NCBI RefSeq assembly: GCF_022637555.1
Contig: NZ_CP093342.1
Coordinates: 3,162,001 to 3,226,000 of the forward strand
Length of the DNA stretch: 64,000 bases
Source: Microbacterium sp. H1-D42
GTDB lineage: Bacteria > Actinomycetota > Actinomycetes > Actinomycetales > Microbacteriaceae
Reading direction: 5' to 3'
The notes beneath the pieces are model-generated. The model saw only the letters and a list, made by a program, of their open reading frames with translations. It ran no database searches and was not told where the DNA came from. This document shows positions 58,292 through 64,000 of the stretch, in pieces; position 1 is the stretch's first letter, and every line of letters starts with the position of its first letter. Position numbers and translations under genes: made by a program.

Positions 58292-59202
58292 CAGTCCTCA
58301 GCCTCCACATCGAAGAGTCCGGATTTCTTGACCAGCACCGTCGCGACGACGAGACCGACGGTCAGCAGGATCACCGACAGCGCGGCGGCGGCGTTCGCGT
58401 TCGACATCGGCCCGAACGCGAACTGGTAGGCGAGCTGGTTGGGAGACCAGGTGATATCGACCTGCTTGCTCGCCACACCGAGCAGCTGCGGTTCGACGAA
58501 GATCTGGGTCCCTGCCGCGAACGCCAGGATCAGCATGTAGACGATCCACTGCCGGATCATCGGGATCTGGATGTACCAGGCCATCTGGAACGTGTTCGCG
58601 CCGTCCAGGCGCGCCGCCTCCATGACATCGTCTGAGATGTTGTTGAGCGCGCCATACATGATGATGATCCATCCGCCGGCACCGGCCCAGAACGCCATCA
58701 CGGTGAAGATCCATGGCAGGTTCTCGGGCTGCACGATCTTGCCGAAGTCCGTCCACCCCATCGCGTTCAGCAGTGGCGCGATCGGGCTCACCTGCGGCGA
58801 GAGCATGAACATCCAGACGACGGCGCTGGCCACGCCGGCCAGTGCACCGGGAAGGTAGAACAGGAAGCGCCAGAAGACAGAGGCGCGTCCACGGATGAAG
58901 TTGCGCAGCAGCAGGGCGAGTCCGATCGAGAACACCACGATCGAGATCAGCCACAGCAGGATGTAAGCCGCGAGGTTGCCCATCGAGCGCAGGAAGCGGA
59001 AGTCGGTCACCGCGACGACGAACTGCCCGAAGCCGACGAACTGCCCCTGGTCGTTCGTGAAGGCGAGCACCAGCGAGTACACCGTGGGCAGCACGCCGAA
59101 TGCCAGCAGCAGCACGACGTATCCTGCGACGAAGACGTACCCGGCCTTGTTGTTGCGCTCGCGTGGTTTCGCAAGCGTCTGTGATCGTGTCGTGGTGTTC
59201 AC
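58291..59202 (-). CDS. Carbohydrate ABC transporter permease (MalF-type)
   Basis: A 303-residue permease starting at GTG 59202 (MNTTTRSQ) with AGAGG nine bases upstream. EAA loop EAARLDGANTFQMAWYIQIPM. A 17-bp hairpin lies between it and the binding-protein gene. Confidence 0.94.
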   Translation of the reverse strand: MNTTTRSQTLAKPRERNNKAGYVFVAGYVVLLLAFGVLPTVYSLVLAFTNDQGQFVGFGQFVVAVTDFRFLRSMGNLAAYILLWLISIVVFSIGLALLLRNFIRGRASVFWRFLFYLPGALAGVASAVVWMFMLSPQVSPIAPLLNAMGWTDFGKIVQPENLPWIFTVMAFWAGAGGWIIIMYGALNNISDDVMEAARLDGANTFQMAWYIQIPMIRQWIVYMLILAFAAGTQIFVEPQLLGVASKQVDITWSPNQLAYQFAFGPMSNANAAAALSVILLTVGLVVATVLVKKSGLFDVEAED

Positions 59203-59229
59203 CTCGGCAGACCTCTCTCCGATTCAAGT

Positions 59230-59267
59230 CAGGCTGTGGGGCGGTGTCATCACCGCCCCACAGCCTG
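59230..59267 (-). terminator. Intercistronic hairpin between binding protein and permease
   Basis: Perfect 17-bp stem (CAGGCTGTGGGGCGGTG with complement) closed by TCAT, 9 bases after the binding-protein stop. No U-run. Confidence 0.75.
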
Positions 59268-59276
59268 GCCATGCGA

Positions 59277-60620
59277 TTATTCGACGACCTTGTAGCCGGC
59301 TGCCTTGGCCGTGTTGGCGGCCTCGGTCTGCCAGTCGCCCATCACGGACGTGACCGTCTTGCCGCCGTTGACAGCGGTGAGCACGACGTTCTTGTACGGG
59401 TCCTGGTCGAGGAACGTGGTGTTCGCCCAGCCCTTCCAGGTCTGCCCCGCGGCCTTCTCGAACGGCGCCTTGACGTCGGTGGCGAAGTAGGCGATGTTGT
59501 CGGGGTTCTCGAGCCACGCCGATGCGGCCTTGGTGTTGGCCGGGTACGTCGGAGCGGTCTTCTGGAACTCGGTGTCGCTGGTCGCCCACACGGCCAGGTC
59601 GGATGCGGCCTTGAGGTTCTTGCTGTGCGAGGAGACCATCCAGATGCCACCGCCGACGCTGCCGTTGGATGCCTCGGAGTCACCCTCCCACTGCGGCTGG
59701 TCGGCGACGCCGATCTGACCGGCAGGGGCGTTGTACGTCGCCTCGAACAGGTACTTGCCGTACCACGACGGCCCCACGGCCATCAGCAGCTTGGAGCCGT
59801 CGATGCCCTTCTCGAAGTAGCTCTGCTTGCCCATGACTCCTGCCTCGATGAGGTTGTCGAGCATGGTGGCGACGCGCGTGCACTCAGGCGTGGTCATGTT
59901 GACCTTGATCGTCTTCGGGTCGTCGGTGTTCTCCTGCGCCGAGCAGCGGCTCGCCCAGAAGTAGACGTCGAGCGAGTTCGGGTCGCCGATCTGTCCGATC
60001 AGGTAGCCGGGGTGCTCGTCCGCCACCTTCAGGCCCAGCGCCTCGTAGTCCTCCCACGTCGTGGGGACTTCATAGCCCCACTCGTCGAAGAGTGCCTTGT
60101 TGTACCAGGTGACCGTCTGCGCGAGGTCGTTGCGCAGACAGTAGACGTCGCCGCCCGATTCGCACGGAGCGAGAGAGCCCTCGGCCCACTCGTCGAGGGT
60201 CGCCTGCGGAACGATGTCCTGGTTCAGCGGTGCGGCGAAAGGCTGCACGCCGCCGCCGCTGGACTGCGACGCCCAGGCCGAGTCGGCCGTGCCGGGCGAG
60301 AAGATGACATCCGGCCAGCCGGAGCCGGCCTTGTCGAGGAGCGAGATCTTGGCCTGCAGGCCGAGACCGTCGAACGTCTCGATCTTGATCTTGGCGTCCG
60401 GGTGGGCAGCCTGGTACGCCTCGACTGCCGCCTGGCGGGTCGGGTCGACCAGGACGTTGATCTCGGACGTCTCATCCTGCTTGACGGGGGTGAACCCCTC
60501 GGCAGCATCCTGCTTCGTGGGCTCGACGCTCGCGCAACCGGCGACGATGACTGCCGAGGCGACGAGCGCGATTGCTGCCAGCCCCTTGCGCAGGTGACGG
60601 TGCTTTGCTGTGCTTTTCAC
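59277..60620 (-). CDS. ABC transporter sugar-binding lipoprotein
   Basis: A 447-residue family-1 binding protein, signal MKSTAKHRHLRKGLAAIALV and lipobox IVAGC (Cys29). Start GTG 60620 has GAAAGGA six bases upstream. Four further cysteines in the mature part (SLAPCESGGDVYC, RCSAQ, ECTRV) may form disulphides, unlike the other binding proteins here. It follows the enolase-superfamily gene by 32 bases. Confidence 0.94.
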   Translation of the reverse strand: MKSTAKHRHLRKGLAAIALVASAVIVAGCASVEPTKQDAAEGFTPVKQDETSEINVLVDPTRQAAVEAYQAAHPDAKIKIETFDGLGLQAKISLLDKAGSGWPDVIFSPGTADSAWASQSSGGGVQPFAAPLNQDIVPQATLDEWAEGSLAPCESGGDVYCLRNDLAQTVTWYNKALFDEWGYEVPTTWEDYEALGLKVADEHPGYLIGQIGDPNSLDVYFWASRCSAQENTDDPKTIKVNMTTPECTRVATMLDNLIEAGVMGKQSYFEKGIDGSKLLMAVGPSWYGKYLFEATYNAPAGQIGVADQPQWEGDSEASNGSVGGGIWMVSSHSKNLKAASDLAVWATSDTEFQKTAPTYPANTKAASAWLENPDNIAYFATDVKAPFEKAAGQTWKGWANTTFLDQDPYKNVVLTAVNGGKTVTSVMGDWQTEAANTAKAAGYKVVE

Positions 60621-60652
60621 TCTGATTCCTTTCGGGAGGGCACCCGCCGCGA

Positions 60653-61753
60653 CTATGCGGTACGGGCGTATTGCTGAATTGACGGGTGATAGTCCAGGCC
60701 AGGCGGAAGAGCGATGCCAGGCTCGGTCGGGGCGTGCAGCAGTCCGTCAGCATCGACGACCGATTCGCGGACGACGTCGACGGAGGGCACGAAAGACTCG
60801 TAGTAGGTGGTGTTGGAGATCGCCATGCACAGGTGCTCGGCGTGCACTCCGCCGCCGTGGACCTCCGCTCGCAGGCGGAAGGCATCGGCAAGGTGCGCGG
60901 TGCGCATGGCCCCGGTGATTCCTCCGCGGAGCCCCGCGCTGGCGCGGACTCCGAACGTCGCTGCACCGGCCGCGATGAAGTCGGCGCTGTTCATGTACGC
61001 GCCGTCCGAGGTCTCGGCCGACAGCAGCGGCACGCGAACCGAGCGAGCGAGCTCCTTGTAGGCGCTGATGCTGAACTCGCGCATCGGCTCCTCGTACCAG
61101 CGATAGTTCGCGTCCGAGAGGGCGTTGCCGAGGTAGATCGCGTCCGGCAGGTCGAACCCCGCCGAACCGTCGTACATGAGGTCCAGCTCGTCGCCGACGT
61201 GCTCGCGCAGCGCCAGGCAGAGGGCGGCGTCCTTCTTGGCGTCCCCCCAGGCGTGGAGCTTGATCGCCTTGAAGCCGAGCTCGAGGCACTGCGACGCGAC
61301 ATCGAGGAACTCCTCGGTGGTGTCGAACGTCGCCGTGGAGGCGTAAGCGGGGAGCGTGTCGCGCATGCCGCCGAGCAGCTTCCACACCGGAAGACCGGCA
61401 GCGCGGCCGGCGAGATCCCACAGGGCCACGTCGAAGAGACCGAAGACCGGGAGCGGGAACTCCTGCATCCGGTCGAGCTCCCACATGCGGTGATAGTGCC
61501 ACTCGCGGTTCAGCGGGTCCTTGCCGATGAACTCAGGGCGGTACACGTGCTCGACAAGTGACTCGAGCATCGCGCCTGCACCCAGTCGTGAGAAGAACGC
61601 GACACCGTCGACACCCTCATCCGTGCCGATTCGCAGCACGACGCCGTCCATGGGTCCGTACTGCGCACTGCCGGGAAGCCCAGCACGCCAGCGGAAGGGC
61701 GGGTCGATGGGAGGCAGCGCGACGGGGTACGTCTCGATGTGGGTGATCTTCAT
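60653..61753 (-). CDS. Enolase-superfamily enzyme (sugar-acid dehydratase-like)
   Basis: A 366-residue mandelate-racemase-group protein. Catalytic Lys/His pattern IKLHAWGD, metal ligands in LMYDGSAG, WYEEP and SAETSDG, and a C-terminal His in EVHGGG. Only distantly like the 18023-19222 enzyme, so it should have a different substrate, probably a sugar acid released from the glycan of the fifth importer. Start ATG 61753 has GAAAGA upstream; the frame open to 61810 covers the operator. First gene of the eight-gene operon. Confidence 0.88.
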   Translation of the reverse strand: MKITHIETYPVALPPIDPPFRWRAGLPGSAQYGPMDGVVLRIGTDEGVDGVAFFSRLGAGAMLESLVEHVYRPEFIGKDPLNREWHYHRMWELDRMQEFPLPVFGLFDVALWDLAGRAAGLPVWKLLGGMRDTLPAYASTATFDTTEEFLDVASQCLELGFKAIKLHAWGDAKKDAALCLALREHVGDELDLMYDGSAGFDLPDAIYLGNALSDANYRWYEEPMREFSISAYKELARSVRVPLLSAETSDGAYMNSADFIAAGAATFGVRASAGLRGGITGAMRTAHLADAFRLRAEVHGGGVHAEHLCMAISNTTYYESFVPSVDVVRESVVDADGLLHAPTEPGIALPPGLDYHPSIQQYARTA

Positions 61754-61808
61754 TGAACGGTCTTTCGGACGACGACGGTCGGCGCGCCGCTCATTCGCGG
61801 CGTTGGTC

Positions 61809-61823
61809 AAACGTTACACGTTT
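61809..61823. promoter_or_regulatory. Palindromic operator between divergent enolase operon and gntR
   Basis: AAACGT-TAC-ACGTTT, a perfect 6+3+6 inverted repeat in the 126-base divergent region, 56 bases from each start. A likely binding site for the adjacent GntR regulator. Confidence 0.6.
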
Positions 61824-61879
61824 AATGTTTACTGAACAAGCTACGATTCACGATGAGTGCAACTTGAAGGGGGCCGACG

Positions 61880-62632
61880 ATGGCGAAGACAGCGGTTGAC
61901 CGCACACCAGCGGAATCGCGCGACGCCGACGCCGACCCGCTCTGGAACCGGCCCGACCGGCCGAAGCGGCCAAGGCGACTGAGCACGGCCGTGTCCGAGG
62001 AGCTGGTGCGCCGGATCGTCGCCGGAGAGTACCCGGTCGGCACCCTCCTGCCGCCCGAGCCCCAGCTGGTGGCCGAATTCGAAGTCAGCCGACCTGTGGC
62101 ACGCGAGGCGGTGAAGTACCTCGAGGCGGCCGGGCTCGTCACCATCCGGCAGGGCGACGGCACGGCCGTGCGTGCGCGACCGTGGTGGAACCTGACCGAT
62201 CCGACCGTGCTGCGCATCGCGCTCGCCTTGAACGTGGATGAGCGGATGCGCGGCGACGCCGTGGCCCTCAGGCTGCACCTCGAGCTGTCACTGCTCGAGG
62301 AGGCCGCTCCCCTGATGACCGATGAGGATCTGCGCGAGATGCAGGCCAGCGTCGAGCGCATGGACACCGCGACGTCGCTGGAGGACCTCACCGCCGCGGA
62401 TCTCGCGTTCCACCAGGTGTACCAATCGCGTGCCGGCAACCTTCTCACCGGAGGCATCGTGCACCTGCTGGTGGCGGAGATGCCACCGCCAGGTCGCGTC
62501 TTCGCCGACCCTAGAGCGTCCTACGACAAGGCGAACGTCCAACACCGCGCGATCTACGATGCTCTCCGCGAGGGCCGCTTCGACGATGCGAAGACGGCCC
62601 TTCGGGCGCACGTCACGGAGATGTGGATGTAG
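61880..62632 (+). CDS. FadR-type GntR regulator (FCD domain)
   Basis: A 250-residue regulator with an extended N-terminus, a GntR winged helix (about 35-100: LVRRIVAGEYPVGTLLPPEP, then VSRPVAREAVKYLEAAGLV) and an FCD domain (DLAFHQVYQSRAGNLL). Start ATG 61880 has AAGGGGG six bases upstream. Its divergent position suggests it represses the enolase/importer operon and responds to a sugar acid. Confidence 0.93.
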   Translation: MAKTAVDRTPAESRDADADPLWNRPDRPKRPRRLSTAVSEELVRRIVAGEYPVGTLLPPEPQLVAEFEVSRPVAREAVKYLEAAGLVTIRQGDGTAVRARPWWNLTDPTVLRIALALNVDERMRGDAVALRLHLELSLLEEAAPLMTDEDLREMQASVERMDTATSLEDLTAADLAFHQVYQSRAGNLLTGGIVHLLVAEMPPPGRVFADPRASYDKANVQHRAIYDALREGRFDDAKTALRAHVTEMWM

Positions 62633-62645
62633 GTTCGAGGGCCCT

Positions 62646-64000
62646 TCAGCCCCGTCGCAGCCGCGTCACGAACTCGTAGCGCGAGTCGTCATCGAACCAC
62701 GGGCGGAAGTTCGTGCTCCACGCGTTGTTGTGCAGCGTGAACGCGAAGCCGTCGGCTGCGCTGCCCGGATCGTTGTCGAACTCGTACATCCTCGGGCGCC
62801 CGAGACTCAGCACCGGGGCATCGAGCGGTTCTACGACGATCTTCGTCGCGACATCGTCATAGCGCGCGGCCTCGACAGCATGCCAGGTGCGACCACCATC
62901 ACGGACGACATCCAGCGGGTCGACAAGCGAGCCCGCCTTCTGCAACCGCCAGCGACTCGGCGTGCGAGTGGCCGGGTCGAATCGAAGCCAGGACGACTCG
63001 GGGGCGTAGATCGCGTCCTTTTCGCCGAGCCACAGGGTGGTGCGCACCGTGGCGCCGTGCACCTCGCCAGGAGTGATCGCGTGTTCGACGGTGATCCGGC
63101 GCGGACCACCCGCGCTCTCGCACGCCTCGTCGGGGAGCCGAAGGCTGCTGCGAAGGTGCAAAACCCCATCGCTCGCCCAGGTCACGGCTTCGATCACTCG
63201 CGGCAGGAACCGCCTGGTCTTCGGCACCGGGCGAAGCAGTTCGAGGCCGGCCTTGCCCAGCTCGGGAATGGCCCAGAAGCCATTGCGATACGGCTCACGC
63301 ACGTAGTCGTTCACCCACTGCTGCACGTCGGCCGCACCGTAGGTCCAGTACTCGTAGGCCCCCAGGGTTCGGCTTGCGATCTCGATGCCGTCGGGATCCG
63401 CGAGGATCTCCTGCCCGTCGATCTGCAGTCCGACGAGCGACCCGTCATCGCCGATTCGGGCGACCACGCGGTCGGCCGTGGCGGTCCGGTCCACCGGCTG
63501 CGCCGAGGCAGGAGCGTCCGGAACGGATTGGTCGAGCTCGCGCTGCGCTTCCGCACGCAGCGCGTCCGGCAGGTTCGGGACGATCGCCAGAGCGTTCGCG
63601 CGTTTCTCATCCCACGATTCCATCGCGTGTGAGTAGCTCTGCTGCACACCATCCGTCAGAGCCCAGCGCGCGTACGAAAGCGTCGGCGGGATGGTCTGCT
63701 CGACGTCGATCACGTCTCGTTCCCGGTTCACGTGGAACAGATCCTTGTCGTACGACACGTAGTCGGGCAGGTAGCGCATGTGGCTGTACCCGCAGGTGTG
63801 CTCGGCGATGAGCATGAGCTGCTCCGCGAGCTCACGGTCGGTCGGGTCGTCAAGGGTGAGGCGCCCATCGGCCAGCCACTCGTCGCGCAGTCGGTCGAGG
63901 CGGGTCAGCGCCCCGGTCGCGATCGGGTCAGCGGCCATCCCGTAGATCCACGAGTCGCCGATCTCCTGAGTCACCACCGGCAGGGCATCCCTGGCATCCC
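62646..64000 (-). CDS. GH38/DUF5054-like glycosidase (partial, N-terminus outside window)
   Basis: The C-terminal 451 residues of a protein that reads open through the right edge; ALPVVTQEIGDSWIYGMAAD precedes long beta-sandwich sequence resembling the C-terminal half of GH38-related DUF5054 proteins. The catalytic N-terminal zinc motif is outside the window. It is convergent with gntR, ending 13 bases after it. Its C-terminus is not obviously similar to that of the 1349-3808 enzyme, so the two are distant relatives at most. Confidence 0.65.
   Translation of the reverse strand, partial: DARDALPVVTQEIGDSWIYGMAADPIATGALTRLDRLRDEWLADGRLTLDDPTDRELAEQLMLIAEHTCGYSHMRYLPDYVSYDKDLFHVNRERDVIDVEQTIPPTLSYARWALTDGVQQSYSHAMESWDEKRANALAIVPNLPDALRAEAQRELDQSVPDAPASAQPVDRTATADRVVARIGDDGSLVGLQIDGQEILADPDGIEIASRTLGAYEYWTYGAADVQQWVNDYVREPYRNGFWAIPELGKAGLELLRPVPKTRRFLPRVIEAVTWASDGVLHLRSSLRLPDEACESAGGPRRITVEHAITPGEVHGATVRTTLWLGEKDAIYAPESSWLRFDPATRTPSRWRLQKAGSLVDPLDVVRDGGRTWHAVEAARYDDVATKIVVEPLDAPVLSLGRPRMYEFDNDPGSAADGFAFTLHNNAWSTNFRPWFDDDSRYEFVTRLRRG

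Overview
The window is gene-dense, high-GC DNA with no gene-free stretch over 300 bases. It reads as a carbohydrate-utilisation island of an actinobacterium, most likely in the Microbacteriaceae (Microbacterium-like). The reasons are the strong GC bias at third codon positions, frequent GGATGC/GCATCC words, five sugar ABC importers that all lack an ATPase gene (the shared MsiK-type arrangement), and ROK, LacI and FadR-type GntR regulators. I see no rRNA, tRNA, insertion sequence, phage gene, CRISPR array or origin.

Layout: (1) 1-7.0 kb, minus strand: binding protein, two permeases, a GH38-type alpha-mannosidase and a GH36 alpha-galactosidase cut by the left edge. (2) 7.2-11.8 kb: a secreted GH95-type enzyme and a ROK regulator. 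(3) 11.9-17.9 kb, minus: a cytoplasmic right-handed beta-helix protein, a second importer and a GntR regulator. (4) 18.0-23.5 kb, plus: a five-gene operon (enolase-superfamily dehydratase, zinc dehydrogenase, SMP-30 lactonase, FAH-fold dehydratase, semialdehyde dehydrogenase), the gene set of a non-phosphorylative Weimberg-type sugar-acid pathway. (5) 23.6-28.7 kb: a 1699-residue secreted GH29-like multimodular enzyme. (6) 28.9-33.3 kb: a ROK regulator translationally coupled to a LacZ-type GH2 enzyme. (7) 33.5-38.0 kb, plus: a third importer and a Gfo/Idh/MocA oxidoreductase. (8) 38.0-46.6 kb, minus: a second GH2 with a LacI regulator, then a fourth importer with another Gfo/Idh/MocA enzyme. 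(9) 46.8-51.6 kb: a second giant GH29-like enzyme. (10) 51.7-61.8 kb, minus: an eight-gene unit of enolase-superfamily enzyme, fifth importer, an unrecognised 648-residue protein, a ThuA-domain protein, a Gfo/Idh/MocA enzyme and a second, frameshifted beta-helix protein. (11) 61.9-64.0 kb: a divergent GntR regulator and the C-terminal part of another GH38/DUF5054-like protein cut by the right edge.

Working model (inference): secreted GH95 and GH29-like enzymes attack a fucose- or L-galactose-decorated, galactose-containing glycan outside the cell. The importers bring in oligosaccharides, and cytoplasmic GH2, GH36, GH38 and beta-helix enzymes finish them. Sugar-acid and oxidoreductase modules then channel monosaccharides toward central metabolism. 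Three pairs of close paralogues (GH2, giant GH29-like, beta-helix) suggest the locus grew by duplication.

The most notable non-coding signals are a shared 16-bp LacI-type operator (core GCTTAANCGNTTATGC) upstream of four transcription units next to a lacI gene; a 17-bp repeat (AAACATCGGATGTCAAG) fused to the -35 box of two promoters; and long perfect hairpins between binding-protein and permease genes in four of the five importer operons.
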